The position numbers and the translations under genes are program-made. The notes beneath the pieces are model-generated. The model did no database searches, was not told where the DNA came from, and saw nothing but the letters and a program-made list of their open reading frames with translations. From Campanula takesimana (lineage: Eukaryota > Streptophyta > Magnoliopsida > Asterales > Campanulaceae), in assembly GCA_026119855.1 (NCBI GenBank), contig JAOWBW010000006.1, forward strand, positions 186,001 through 250,000: 64,000 nucleotides of DNA, read 5' to 3'. How positions within the stretch are numbered: position 1 is the stretch's first letter; every line of letters starts with the position of its first letter. Shown piece by piece: positions 21,319 to 33,558 of the stretch.

Positions 21319-24300
21319 GTTGGTACTAATCAGGGTCAGAAAAGGGATGCCGCTGGGAAGCCCAAAGTCCAAGGAAGGGTATTTGCCATGAATCAACAAC
21401 AAGCTACCGATGATCCTTCTGTTATTGGAGGTATTGTTTCTGTGTCTAATGTGAGCGCACGAGCGTTAGTAGATCCAGGATCATCTCATTCATACATTTC
21501 TGTGCAATTTGCTTCCATGTTAAATGCTGCATTCGAGTCTTTACCGTACGTGCTAGAGGTGTCGACCCCTATAGGAGAATGCTTGATTTCTGATCGAGTC
21601 TTTCGTGCTTGTGATGTGGTTATTTGTGGTCGATTCCTTTGTGCGGATTTGGTAGTTCTTCCTATCCAAGGCTTTGATGTCATTTTGGGTATGGATTGGT
21701 TGAGAAAGTTTCATGCTTCCGTTGATTGCCGTAAGAAAACTGTTACTTTTTCTATTCCCGATGTGCCTAAATTTGTGTTTGAGGCTAGTCCTCTGAGTAG
21801 AAAGGTTCGCTTAATTTCTTATTTGAAAGCGAGAAAATTATTGCATAGTGGTTGTGAGGGGTATTTGGCTAGTGTTCTTGATACTAGGAAGGAATCCCCT
21901 AGTTTGGTTAGTGTTCGGGTAGTTCGGGAATTTCCCGATGTTTTCTCTACCGAGTATGATATGCCACCCGATCGTGAGATTGAGTTTTGTATATACCTTT
22001 TTCCGGGTACGGCTCCAATTTCGAAAGCACCTTATAGGTTGGCTCCCGCAGAGTTGAAGGAATTAAAGGTTCAGTTGCAAGAGTTGCTTGATCGAGGGTT
22101 TATACGCCCTAGTGTTTCCCCGTGGGGAGCACCGGTTTTATTTGTGCGGAAGAAGGATGGTTCGTTGAGATTGTGCATCGATTACAGGAAGTTGAATCAG
22201 GTTACGGTGAAGAATAAGTACCCTCTACCTCATATTGACGATTTATTTGATCAGCTTCAAGGGTCCGTGGTTTTCTCTAAACTTGATTTGAGGAGTGGGT
22301 ACCATCAGTTGAAGGTTCGATCGGAGGATATTCCGAAGACTGCCTTTCGCACTCGCTCTGGTCATTATGAGTTCTTGGTTATGCCGTTTGGGTTGACTAA
22401 CGCGCCGGCCGTGTTTATGGATTTGATGAACCAGGTTTTCCATCCCTATCTTGATTCGTTCGTGGTGGTCTTTATTGATGATATACTCGTCTACTCTAAA
22501 TCCCGAGAGGAGCACGAGCAGCATTTGAGAACAGTGTTATCCGTTCTTGCGAGGGAGCAGCTGTTTGCGAAGTTTAGTAAATGCGAATTTTGGCTCGAGA
22601 AGGTGTCATTTCTGGGTCATGTTATTTCAAAGGATGGGATTTCTGTGGATCCTTCAAAGATAGAGGCAATAGTGGATTGGAAGAGACCCGAGTCAGTGAC
22701 CGAGATCCGTAGCTTTCTGGGTTTAGCCGGTTATTACCGAAGATTTATTGAGGGGTTTTCGAAGATCGCTACCCCGATGACTCAGTTGACCCGGAAGAAT
22801 GTCCCGTTTGTGTGGACCGAGAAATGTGACAAGAGTTTCGAGGAATTGAAGAAGAGGTTGACTACCGCACCGATCTTGACTTTGCCTAATGGGAGCGATG
22901 GCCTAGTGATTTACAGTGATGCTTCGAAAGAGGGTTTGGGTTGTGTGTTGATGCAGAATGGGAAAGTAATTGCGTATGCTTCGAGGAAGTTGACCCCTAG
23001 TGAGCAGAATTACCCGACTCATGATATGGAGTTGGCGGCGATAGTCTTTGCGTTGCACAAATGGAAGCACTACCTTTATGGAGCGAAGTTTGAGATTTTC
23101 ATGGATCACAAGAGTTTGAAGTACCTCTTCTCTCAAAAGGAACTGAACAACCGGCAGCGTAGGTGGATGGAATTGTTGAAGGATTACGATTGTACGATTT
23201 CTTATCATCCGGGGAAGGCGAATGTGGTAGCCGATGCGATTAGTAGAAAATCTTATGTGGCTTCGATGATGGTCCGTGAGTGGAAAATGCTTGAGGATGT
23301 TCGAGATTGGTCTCCTCGTGAATCGAGACATGGGGCTATTTTTGCGAATATTAGGGTATCTCTGACCCTAATTCAGAGGATAAAGGAAGCTCAGAAAGAA
23401 GATCCCGAGTTGGTGAAGATAATGGGTAAACTGAAAGAGAAGAACTTCGAGGATTTTTCTATTAGCCCGGTGGGAGTGTTGACTTTCCGTGGAAGATTGT
23501 GTGTTCCGGATGTTGATGGAATTAAACAGAGAGTTCTTGATGAGGGTCACAAATCGAGATATACTATTCATCCGGGTAGTACGAAGATGTATCAGGATTT
23601 GAAGCAACAATTTTGGTGGATTAATATGAAAAAGGAAATAGCGGAGTATGTTTCGAAGTGTCTAACTTGTCAGCAGGTCAAAGCCGAGCATCAGAGACCC
23701 GCGGGATTACTTTAGCCGTTAGAGATTCCCGAGTGGAAATGGGAGCATGTGACTATGGATTTCGTTACGGGACTACCTCGTACCCGTAGGAAGTATGACA
23801 GTGTTTGGGTAATAGTGGATAGATTGACCAAGAGTGCCCATTTCTTGCCTATTGACATCAAATATTCGATGGAGAAGCTTGCGACCCTTTATATCGACGA
23901 TATTGTGAGATTGCATGGGGTTCCGGTTAGCATTGTGTCAGATCGAGACCCGAGGTTTACTTCTAGATTCTGGAAGTCGTTTCAAGAAGCTTTGGGTACA
24001 GATTTGCGATTCAGTACGGCTTTTCATCCTCAGACCGATGGTCAATCCGAGAGGACTATTCAGATTTTGGAGGATATGTTGCGAGCGTGTTCGATAGACT
24101 TCTACGATTCTTGGGATTCGCACCTACCGTTAGTGGAGTTCTCTTACAACAACAGTTATCAGGCTAGTATCGAGATGGCACCGTATGAGGCCTTGTATGG
24201 AAGAAAGTGTAGATCGCCTATTTGTTGGGATGAGGTCGGTGAAGCGAAGATCGTGGGTATTGATTTGCTTCAGGATTCAGTTGAAAATGTTAGAGTTATC

Positions 24301-24795
24301 AGGGATCGATTGAAAACAGCCCAGAGTCGACATAAGAGCTATGCAGATAACCGAAGGCGAGATCTTAGTTTTCAGACCGGTGATTTTGTGTTCTTGAAAG
24401 TGTCTCCGAAGGTGGGTATTCGTAGGTTTGGGATGAAAGGCAAATTGGCTCCGAGGTTTATTGGCCCGTATGAGATTTTGGGAAAGGTTGGACTTCTAGC
24501 GTATCGTCTCGCGTTACCGTCATCCTTAGACCGGTTGCACAACGTCTTCCACGTTTCTATGCTTCGGAAGTATGTTCATGACCCATTTCACCTGTTACCG
24601 AGGATACCGGAGGATATTGAGCCCGATATGACGTATGAGGAACGACTGGTTAGGATCTTAGATTCTAAAGTCCAAGAGTTGAGGAGCAAAAGCATTGCGT
24701 TGGTTCGAGTTCTTTGGAGGAATCATAACATCGAGGAGTCGACGTGGGAGCTCCGAGATGAGATCGAGAGGAAATTTCCGTGGCTTTTTGTTTAA
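21319..24795 (+). pseudogene. pol of Tekay-like chromovirus: PR, RT, RNase H, IN, chromodomain
   Basis: The frame holds the protease (ALVDPGSSHSYIS, VILGMDWL), RT (RLCIDYRKLN, catalytic FIDDILVYSK) and RNase H (VIYSDASKEGLGCVL, the Glu in DMELAAIVFAL, and VADAISRK). The integrase has a zinc site (HPGSTKMYQDL, CLTCQQVK) and a DDE core (TMDFVTGLP, SDRDPRFTS, QSERTIQILE), then a GPY/F module (RFIGPYEILG) and a C-terminal chromodomain (YEERLVRILDSK to ESTWELRDEIERKFPW). One TAG at 23713-23715, consistent with CAG to TAG, splits integrase before its core. Otherwise the frame is open to the TAA at 24793. This is the best-preserved pol in the window. Confidence 0.95.
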
Positions 24796-24831
24796 GGTGA
24801 GTCTCGTTAAAATTCGGGTCGAATTTTCTTT

Positions 24832-24844
24832 AAGGGGGAGTGAA
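24832..24844 (+). other. polypurine tract
   Basis: AAGGGGGAGTGAA lies directly before the 3' LTR start at 24845, where plus-strand DNA synthesis is primed. Confidence 0.85.
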
Positions 24845-26895
24845 TGTCACGACCCGAAATCTAGGCTCTATTTTATTAGTAATAAATAATTATTAATTAT
24901 TTAATTGCTTATTTATTTATTTAAATTATTATTTATTTAAATATTTATGTGTGCAATTTATGTGTTATAATAATTTATGCCTAGCATTCTATTTGGGTCT
25001 TAATAATTAGTGGGAGTATCATAGTTGAGCTAGTTAGTGGGAGAAGGGGGCTAGGTGTAACATTTCAAAATAATTCCCCCTACTCTATCCCTTCTCCCTC
25101 ACTCCACCCCTTTCCCAGCCCATTTCTCTCTCTCTCTCTCCAAAGAAGAAAAAGGGGTAAGTTTCTCTCTTCATCTCTCTTCATTTACTTCCTCTTCCTC
25201 TCATAATTTCTCATTTCTTAAAACTCAAAATGTGTTTAGATCGTCGATAGGATCGCGTAGAACCAAAAAGAATATAATTCCGTCATCTTTGAGAATTTTC
25301 AGGTAAGTTGCTTTTCCCCCATTTTTATGCTAAAATGTTCATATCATGTTCACATAATGCTTTTGTTGTTATATTTGAAGTTTGGTTGAGTTTAGAATTG
25401 ATTTGGAATTTATTTGAGTTTTTGGGTAAAAATGGTGAAAGCTTGAATGTGGGAATTTGGTCTTGTTTTCGGTTGATAAAGGGTGTTGTTAAGGTCCCCT
25501 TTTGGGTTAAATGATGTTTGGGTACCTTGGAAATCTTGTTGGGGAGTGTTGATTTTGGGTGTTATGGATTTGGTATGAAAATGGTAAGGCATTTTGATGA
25601 ACCCAGCTGGGAATTCCTCCTAGCCCGCAGACCAGGCGCCCGCCCGCCTTGACCCAGGCGCCCGCCTGCACCCCCTTTTCCAGCGGCCCAAACCTTCTGT
25701 TGAAACAAGCGCGTGCCTGCTCCTGCCCGAGCGCCCGCCTGCATGGGATTTTGTCCTTTTGCTTGGTTTAAGACTTAAGGCTTAACTAGTTTAGATTTAT
25801 CTCTTCTAATTGACTTAAGATAACACCGTGGAACACTTTATTGATTGGATTTAATTATTTTGTGAATAAATATGATATGGAATTTGATTTAGTATCATTT
25901 TGGGAATGTGGTTCATCTTTGATGTGCGGTTTGTATTGGTTTACCCTTGTGGTGATTTAATTGGATTGGTTCCCTACTTTGGAACCTTAAGTTGTTTATT
26001 CATGCTAAATTATTATTACTTAGCATTTATTTGGAAGCCCAGCTGGCATATTTGTTGCATCGGGCGATGGGAAAGATTATAATGGCAAAGCCAAGTCCAT
26101 TATAATGTTGACCATTGTTTTGCCCCCTTCTATACCCCTTTTCCAGATTGGCCTTGGAAAAGATAAGTTAGCTTCCTTTGTGAATGTATCTAGCTACCGA
26201 GCATGACTTTGTGGCATGGCTCTTGTCCTTTGTGACACTTTTATGGTTATTGTTCCGGTACCGGGGTTTTCTCTTCGGCTTGCATGCTATTATGAAGATG
26301 TGATTTGTTGATTATTGAAGCTGCGCAGTGATCCTTTATTTGGATGTATCGGTTTGGAAACCTTGGCTTATATCCTTTGTTATGTGTTTATTTCCGCTGC
26401 TATCTGTTATGTGATAACTGCTACGTGCTATCTATGATTTATTATTGTATATTGCATCTTAGCATGTCATGTAGTTGCATTAGTAACTTATTGAGATTTA
26501 TCTCACCCCCTTTCTTTTATCTTTGTTTTTCCTTAACCCCCCCAGGTGCTAAGGATTTGTCTCGCTGATCACGAGAAAGAGGACGTCGAGTGTGGATACA
26601 TTCTTTTGGGGAAAGTTGTTATAGGTTGGTTTACATTATATAAATGTGTAACCTTTTTGGGATAGTTGTACCAAACAATGACGTCATTAAGATTTGTATA
26701 TTTATCTTTTGTTGGGCATAAACTTGTGGAAGTTTATGATAGTTGTATTTGGTGTTATCAAACTTGGATTTGTAAAACTTTGGATCATCACCTTTTGGTA
26801 TCAAATGGAATTTTTAACTTCGGTATTTCACAGTTTTGGTTTTAAGTCGACGTCCAGATCGCGGTCTCGGGCCCGCGGGGTCCGGGGTCGCGACA
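24845..26895 (+). repeat. 3' LTR of Tekay-like element
   Basis: The 2051-bp LTR runs from TGTCACGACCCG to TCGCGACA and is followed by the target duplication TCGCC. Compared with the 5' LTR, the GCGCCCGCC cluster (about 25627-25742) is one short block smaller, showing copy-number change of these words between twins. Several other differences are one-base homopolymer changes. Confidence 0.93.
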
Positions 26896-27128
26896 TCGCC
26901 GCCGCTCTCACTCTCCCGTTCTCTTATTTTTTTTCTTTTCTTTTGTGACTAGTAAAGAGGGGAGGGTTTTATTTAATATATAGTATAGGGTTTCCATTCC
27001 TATTATAAAAAGGTTAACTAATCTTATTGGGTTTTAATTAATTTGGGCCAACTTTATACCCATTCCATAATTTAATTTATAATGGCCCAACACCATAATA
27101 AATAAATAGAAAGAGGCCGGTTGTTACA
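26896..27128 (-). repeat. left LTR of outer chromovirus, part after the nested insertion
   Basis: Begins with the duplicated TCGCC and matches the right LTR from about 34999 to 35233 (CGCCGCTCTCACTCTCCCG, GAGGCCGGTTGTTACA). The polypurine tract, inverse of TTCTTACCTCCTT, follows at 27129. Confidence 0.88.
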
Positions 27129-27171
27129 TTCTTACCTCCTTAAAAGGGTTTGGTCCTCCAAACCGAACTCG

Positions 27172-27659
27172 TCATTCTGAAAATAGGTCGGGATATGTTT
27201 CTCGCATCTCGCTCTCGAGCTCCCATGTAGCTTCTCTTTCTGTATGGTTGCTCCATTTCACTTTTACATAAGGAATCACTCTTTTCCTTAAAATCCGATC
27301 CTTGCGGTCGACAATCTTTACGGGCCTTTCATCATAGCTTAAATCAGCTCGAACTCTAAGCTGCTTATACTCAATCACATGGCTTGGGTCGGGAATGTAC
27401 TTCCTTAACATCGATACATGGAACACATTATGTACTCCCGCTAGCACAGGCGGTAGGGCTAACTTATAAGCCACTGCCCCCCAACTTTTTCCAAAATTTC
27501 GAACGGTCCCACGTACCTCGGGCTTAACTTCCCGCGAATACCAAATCTCATAATTCCTTTCGTTGGCGAGATCTTCAAAAATACTCGATCCCCGATTTCA
27601 AATTCTAAATCACGTCTTCTACGATCAGCATAGGATTTCTGTCTGATCTGCGCAGTCAA
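27172..27659 (-). pseudogene. integrase C-terminal region and chromodomain of outer chromovirus
   Basis: An open piece (27459-27659) has the post-core helix KSYADRRRRDLEFEIGDRVF and the GPY/F module (RYVGPFEILE). A frame change near 27470 leads to AYKLALPPVLAGVHNVFHVS and the chromodomain (YDERPVKIVDRKD to EREATWELESEMRETYPDLF), ending in a TGA at 27172. The chromodomain targets integration to chromatin with specific histone marks. The upstream border is a TAG at 27663-27665 that separates it from the rest of pol in the same frame. Confidence 0.9.
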
Positions 27660-27662
27660 AAG

Positions 27663-30223
27663 CTAATTTCTTATCTGTTGTACCTTGTCCGCCGTCACTT
27701 GGACAATTTCTGGTCCAGTCAACTTCCTTTCACCCACTTCGTCCCAACAAGTCGGCGATCTACACTTTCTCCCATACAGTGCCTCGTACGGTGCCATTCC
27801 AATACTAGCATGGAAACTGTTATTATACGCGAACTCTACCAATGGCAAATGTTCATCCCAAGTCCCTTGCCAATCCAACGATGTAGCCCTTAACATATCT
27901 TCCAACGTCTGAATAGTTCTCTCTGATTGCCCATCGGTCTGCGGGTGAAAAGCTGTACTCATTGTCAACTCTGTCCCCAAGGCTTGTTGCAGACTTTTCC
28001 AAAATTTTGACGTGAATTGCGCATCTCTATCGAACACTATTGACACCGAAATCCCATGCAACCTTACAATCTCATCAATATACAACTTAGCCATCTTTTC
28101 TAGCGAATCTGTCACTTTGATTTCCAGAAAATGGGCCGATTTCGTGAGCCTATCTACTATCACCCAAATTGCGTTATACCCTTTCAACATCTTCGGTAAT
28201 CCAATCACTAGATCCATAGCTATGTGTTCCCACTTCCATTCAGGGATAGGTAACGACTGTAATAGTCCTGCAGGCCTTTGATGCTCACTTTTTACTTGTA
28301 GACACACTAAACATCTTGACACAAATTCTGCCGCATCTCCCTTCATATGATTCCACCAATAAGATTCCCTCAGATCTCTATACATTTTTGTGCTTCCCGG
28401 ATGCACAAAAAACCTCGAACAATGAGCTTCATTTAAAATCTCTCTTTTGATGTCTTCGTTGCTTGGCACCCAAATCCTTGATTGGTACCTCACAATCCCT
28501 TCCTCTCCCATACGAAAGTCCTTCCATTTTCCTTCCACTAAGTTTGCACGTACTTTGCTCACTTCTTCATCAGTTACTTGTGCTATTTTGATTCTATCCA
28601 ACAGCGTAGGCTGTACACTCAAATGTGCCATATAGCCTTGTACTCGTACATTCACTCCTAACATCTCAATGCGACTCCACGCACTTACCTCCTTAGGCTT
28701 TAACGTCGCTAGGGTTCCATGATTCTTCCTACTTAACGCATCCGCCACCTTATTGGCTTTCCCAGGATGGTATAGGATTTCACAATCATAATCTTTTAAT
28801 AATTCCAGGCATCGCCTTTGCCTCATGTTAAGATCTTTCTGAGTGAAGATGTACTTAAGAATTTTATGGTCCGTATAAATCTGGCATGTCGTCCCATATA
28901 AGTAGTGTCTCCAAATCTTCAATGCAAAGACGACCGCGGCTAACTCCAAATCATGAGTCGGATAGTTCTTTTCATGGACCTTCAATCGTCTCGATGCATA
29001 GGCTATAACCTTGTCATTCTGCATTAGCACGCATCCTAATCCTTTAATCGACGCATCGCTATATATCACAAACCCGTCTGATCCAGAATGTAACGTAAGA
29101 ACTAGTGCAGACACCAAACGTTGCTTCAATTTTAGGAAACTCTTCTCGCACTCTTCTGTCCAAACGAATTTTACTCCATTTTGGGTCAGTCTTGTCAACG
29201 GCACAGATAACTTAGAGAAACCTTCAACGAATCTCCTATAGTAACCAGCCAATCCAAAAAAGCTCCTTATTTCACTAACAGTGGTGGGTCTCTCCCAGTT
29301 CACGATAGCCTCTATCTTTGTCGGGTCCACTTCTACTCCTTCCTTAGATATAACATGACCTAAGAACGCTACTTTTTCCAACCAGAACTCACACTTCTTG
29401 AACTTAGCATACAATTGTTGTTCCCTTAAGATTTGTAATACTAACCTCAAATGCTCCTCGTGCTCTTCCTCAGTCCTTGAGTAGACTAGGATATCATCAA
29501 TGAATAATATAACACATTTGTCCAGAAATTCCTGAAACACCCTATTCATCAATTCCATAAATGCAGCAGGCGTATTAGTCAACCCAAAAGGCATCACCAA
29601 AAACTCGTAGTAACCATACCTTGTCCTAAAGGCCGTTTTCGCAATATCTTCCTTTTTCACCCTTAATTGATGATAACCAGACCTCAAATCTATCTTCGAA
29701 AAGTAACATGCTCCCCGAAGTTGATCAAATAAATCATCTATCCTTGGTAATGGGTACTGATTCCTCACCGTCACGCGGTTCAATTCTCTATAATTGATAC
29801 ACATTCTCATTGACCCATACTTCTTCTTCACGAACAACACCGGTGCACCCCATTGTGACACACTCGGACTTATCAAACCCTTGTCCAACAATTCTTGTAG
29901 TTGTTCCTTTAATTCTTTCAATTTTGTCGGAGCCATCCTGCACGGCGCCTTTGATATTGGTGCGGTTCTGGTACTAAATCTATAGAGAACTCCACCTTTC
30001 TCTCCGGTGGTATACCAGACAAATATTCTGGAAATACATCTTCAAAATCTCTGACTACTGACAAAGATTCTATACTAATCTCCCCACTATCGGTTTTTCC
30101 AACGTAAGCCAAGAACCCTTCACATCCTTTCCTTAGCAACTTGCGAGCCCTCATCACAGAGATGAAATCCAACCTAGTTCTAGGCTTCATGCCTTGAAAA
30201 TAGAACTCTTCACCAGATGGCAA
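27663..30223 (-). pseudogene. RT, RNase H and integrase of outer chromovirus
   Basis: The segment 29918-30223 holds the link from protease to RT (RTRLDFISVMRARKLLRKG, VVRDFEDVFPEYLSG). A frame change near 29940 leads into a 757-codon open stretch. That stretch carries RT (MCINYRELNR, FIDDILVYSR), RNase H (VIYSDASIKGLGCVLM, DLELAAVVFAL, KVADALSRKN), the integrase zinc site (HPGSTKMYRDL, CLVCLQVK) and the DDE core (AMDLVIGLP, VFDRDAQFTS, QSERTIQTLE). It ends at a TAG (27663-27665). Sequence differs clearly from the Tekay-like pol, so this is another family. Confidence 0.92.
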
Positions 30224-30225
30224 CC

Positions 30226-30700
30226 TAAAGTGAACTTCCTTCTTGAAACATTCAACATGGGCATGGTATGCAGCTAACTAGTCCATTCCTAAGATCACAT
30301 CAAACTCTCCCATCTCTAATTCAATCAAATCTACTTCTAGTTCCATTTCGTCTATGCTTAACGGGCACCTTCTATATATAGACATAATAGGAATCGATTC
30401 TCTAGTAGGTGTATCTATCACTAGAGGTGTCTCTAATTCTTCAGATTTCAAATTCATTTGCTTCGCCACTCGTGTACTAATAACGGAGTGCGTAGCGCCC
30501 GTATCAATCAAAGCATATACATTTCGAAGGCAGAGTCGAAGAGTACCTGCTACCAGATCATTTGAAGCTCTTGTATCTCTAGCCGTCATAGTGAACACAC
30601 GACCACGGCCTCCACCCTTGTCCTTGTCGCCATCCTTAGCTCCTTGTGCATTGTTGTCCTTCTTTTGTTCTGGGCATTTCCAATGCGGGTGTCCCACCTT
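30226..30700 (-). pseudogene. zinc knuckle end and protease of outer chromovirus
   Basis: The frame reads from the last part of the knuckle (VGHPHWKCPEQKK) through a G/K/D-rich linker to the protease active site ALIDTGATHSVIS and its hydrophobic end VILGMD. There the conserved tryptophan codon is replaced by TAG (30278-30280), consistent with a G-to-A change of TGG on the coding strand. The same frame continues after the stop to 30223. Confidence 0.88.
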
Positions 30701-31683
30701 GTCGCAGTTGTAGCATTTCTTTTCCTTGAACTAGCAGTCTTCGGTCTTGTGCCTTCCCTGGCAGGACTAACATTTCTCGCCTGTCCCCTTATCACGAGCA
30801 TCATTTTTGTCTCCATCTCGGCGGTTATTGGAGCCCCTGTTCTGGTACTTATTTCCAGCACCTTCTTTCCCACGTTGTTCATCACCAGCTTTTCGCTTGT
30901 TATTCCCATCTCAGTTCCACCCTCTGGAACTTCCTTTCAATCCAGTCGATTCCTTTTTAATGGCTTTCTTCTTTTCCTCTTTCTTGCTGCGGTAATTATC
31001 AGACTCTTTCTCTACCAATCTTGCCCGGTCCACAATGTCACTGTAAGTTGGCAGCATAAAGGTGTAATCCTGAACCTTATGCGGTCACTCAATCCCGATT
31101 CAAACTTACTAGCTTTCTGTCCCTCGTTATCAAAGAATGTCGGAGCGAATTCAAGTAACTCCGTGAACTTAGCGCAGTAATCATCTACGGTCATGTTGCC
31201 CTGAGTCAGCATCAGGAACTCCGCTACTTTCTCATTGCGGACACTTGCTGGGTAATACTTCTCATAAAACACCGTCTTGAACCTATTCCACGTGAAGGCC
31301 TCATCCCCACGCGCAGCTGATGCTCTCTTTTCGGCTTCCCACCATTTAAGAGCCTTTCCTTTAAACATGAACGTTGCGAAAACCACCTGTTGTTCTGTTG
31401 TGCAAGTCAACGTCTCAAAAATCTTCTCCATATCTTTTATCCAATCCTCTGGCTTATATTTTGGCTCTCCAGATAATGACTCTGGGTTTCTTTTCTGAAA
31501 CGATTCAAGAGGATCTCTCTGTGTCACTGGTTGAGGTTGTGGTTGCTACTGCTGAGCTGCCAATCCTTGTACTACTTGGCCGATTCCAGCCATTGTCTGA
31601 GCTAACGTCTGCAGTAAATTAGTCATGTTGGGATCTTGTCCACCATCGTTTCCAGCATTGCTCCTTCTGTTGTTCCTCGACAT
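30701..31683 (-). pseudogene. gag of outer chromovirus
   Basis: An ATG at 31683 opens MSRNNRRSNAGNDGGQ. A Q-rich stretch contains one TAG (about 31546) where CAG is expected. The gag domain follows (31527 downward: EDWIKDMEKIFETLTC, ALKWWEAEKR, WNRFKTVFYEKYYP), and a frame change near 31040 leads towards the basic region and the knuckle CYNCDKVGHPHWKC. Particle protein of the element, not functional here. Confidence 0.85.
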
Positions 31684-32355
31684 CTGAGGATAACAGGATA
31701 TCTATTAATACTGCAAATACAAAACGTTTTACACGCCCTCGCGTACTTTATACTTTTACTTTCACAACCTACACTGTGGTCGCCTTACTAGGCTTGTTAT
31801 TTAGATAAAGGTCAATCACCTAGACCTATGGCCGTTTACTAAGCCAACACTTTCCCATTATGGTAAATTTTACTACATTTCTTGGGTCTCATTATACCCT
31901 TACCTTTATTATTTATTTCTATAAATCGTGATTTACTTTCATAGGTCATTTCACTAGACCATACTTTCGATTATATTTGGCCGTCTTCTCCGACCAATCA
32001 TACATTCATTTCAAAAGATTACTTTGGTTCTTCTTTGCCTTGGCCATTTCATTAGGCCGCTTATACTTGTTTCAATCATTCTACTTTGACCGAAACTAAC
32101 TTTCACTTGGCTGTTTCACTAAGCCAATTTCATTCATGGTCCTTTTCATTTGACCACTATTTCTTATTTTAATTAGTTCATTTGCCACAAATTTTAAAAA
32201 AAACAAAACAATTGACGAGACTTTTTGCTAAAATAACTTTAATAACTTTATTAAAAGAATTTGGAATCCAAACAAAACGAGAGTTCTACTAAAAGAATCC
32301 AACTGACTAAGCTAGCTATCAATACTAAGAATAAAATAACTCTAAATTTCGTTCC
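31684..32355 (-). other. spacer between extra ORF and gag, with repeated short phrases
   Basis: No ORF of note. Between about 31780 and 32150 variants of TGGCCGTTTCACTAAGCCA recur every 50-80 bp; several are small inverted repeats of GGCC around an AT-rich centre. This looks like a degenerate phrase repeat in the leader of the element. Confidence 0.5.
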
Positions 32356-32880
32356 TCAATCACGGCCTACATTCTTCCTAAGCCTTCCACTAGGGACCTT
32401 CGGTGCACTCTTTGAGCCTCTTGGCCTTCCTCTCGGCCTACGAACCGGTGTTTCCTCCAGTTCTTCCTCATCCTTGATCACAATTGGGGCGGCCTCGTTT
32501 CCCTCCACTATGACCTCTATCTCCACAGCTTCTTCCTCTTCTAGTTCCTCAATCTCCTCATTGGCTCCCATTCCCCCCACATTGGGTGCTTCCTCAAGTT
32601 CTGGGACTTTGTAGTAATTCCTGTAATATTCTTCCCTTATTGAGGCTTCATACACGTCCTGCTTATTCACAGCCTCTTTTAGCTTCTCCACTTCATCTAA
32701 AGCTTTATGCCACCTTTCCCTAGTATACATCCATCGCTCAAATGTAAAGTCTGTTTGCTTCTTTTCATGCTTAAGCTGCTTCTTGAGCTTTCTGACAATC
32801 CATGCATGCCTCAGAGCTGCCCTCTCCTTTGGTGTCTTATGCCTCAAATTCTTCATCATTTTGTCCTTAAGTCCGTCCAT
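32356..32880 (-). CDS. gag-upstream ORF, charged protein with C-terminal AT-hook
   Basis: An uninterrupted 174-codon ORF from ATG (32880) to TGA lies between the 5' LTR and gag of the outer chromovirus, on the same strand. I do not recognise the family. About residues 1-45 are strongly basic (LKDKMMKNLRHKTPKERAAL), residues 45-95 look helical and aromatic (FERWMYTRERWHKALDEVEK, EEYYRNYYK), residues 105-140 are acidic, and near residues 147-155 is an AT-hook core (RRPRGRPRG). The AT-hook suggests binding to AT-rich DNA. It stays open while gag and pol next to it have many stops. Known plant retrotransposons sometimes carry extra ORFs, for example before gag in Ogre. Confidence 0.65.
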   Translation of the reverse strand: MDGLKDKMMKNLRHKTPKERAALRHAWIVRKLKKQLKHEKKQTDFTFERWMYTRERWHKALDEVEKLKEAVNKQDVYEASIREEYYRNYYKVPELEEAPNVGGMGANEEIEELEEEEAVEIEVIVEGNEAAPIVIKDEEELEETPVRRPRGRPRGSKSAPKVPSGRLRKNVGRD

Positions 32881-33178
32881 TTCCTATAATTTGGACACAA
32901 TCAACGCTAGAATCACATACTTAAAGTCAAATAACCGTCATCTTAAGCATATAAAAGAAAGACATAAAAAAGGATGTTTCCTATCTTAGGTTCTTTCCCA
33001 AAATAGTAAGTTTCCTTATTTGGAAAGTTCCTCAACTTAGAAAGTTTCCTAATTTAGAAAGTTTCCTCAAAAGTACTATCTTCATTATCAGAGTTCTAAA
33101 GCCCAATCTATGTTAAGTACTATTTATCCTCATAGTCTTAACTTCTTTCTATAGTCTCCCATGTAAACCTAAACCGGA

Positions 33179-33191
33179 GCTCTGATTACCA
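33179..33191 (-). other. primer binding site of outer chromovirus, tRNA-Met-like with one extra base
   Basis: The inverse reads TGGTAATCAGAGC, the initiator tRNA-Met complement with one inserted A. It adjoins the right LTR start at 33194. Confidence 0.8.
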
Positions 33192-33541
33192 ACTGTAACA
33201 CCCCGAATTTCGGAGTAATATAATATCCTTTAAATAATAAAATCCGTCCCCAAACGCGGGAAAACAACGGTCTTAAACCATAATTCAAACATCAACGGCT
33301 AGTATCTCTAACCACCATTCAAAATAAATAACGGAAGCAAATTTAACTGTCTTTCAAAACTCCAACGGCTAGACATAACCAACATTTAAATAAACATTCG
33401 TAAATAATCCATTCCGACTACTACTAAAATACTTCTTAAAACTTCGTCATCAAGGGTCTTCGTGATCACCTTAACAACTCTTCTTTTGTCCTTCGAGACC
33501 ATCTCCTATTTATATCCTGGAGAACAAATATTATGGAAGGG

Positions 33542-33558
33542 TGAGCGAACAATGCTCA
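33542..33558 (-). promoter_or_regulatory. conserved LTR hairpin, compensatory variant
   Basis: On the element's strand it reads AACTTACTGAGCATTGTTCGCTCACCC-like text, with a 5-bp stem TGAGC/GCTCA where the Tekay-like family has TGAGA/TCTCA. The flanking AACTTACTG and CACCC are unchanged, so the A-U pair at the stem base next to the loop is replaced by C-G. Confidence 0.55.

Larger units (their letters stand above)
10022..26895 (+). mobile_element. Tekay-like chromovirus (Ty3/gypsy), nearly complete
   Basis: Terminal LTRs begin TGTCACGACCCG and end CGCGACA or CACGACA, and TCGCC flanks both sides. Without the nested 8.1-kb insertion in the 5' LTR, the element is about 8.7 kb with LTRs of about 2.05 kb. 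It has a tRNA-Met type primer site, gag, pol in the order PR-RT-RH-IN with a C-terminal chromodomain, and a polypurine tract. Domain order and chromodomain identify a chromovirus; the Tekay assignment is from sequence flavour. Damage is light: two premature stops and one frameshift. Confidence 0.93.
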
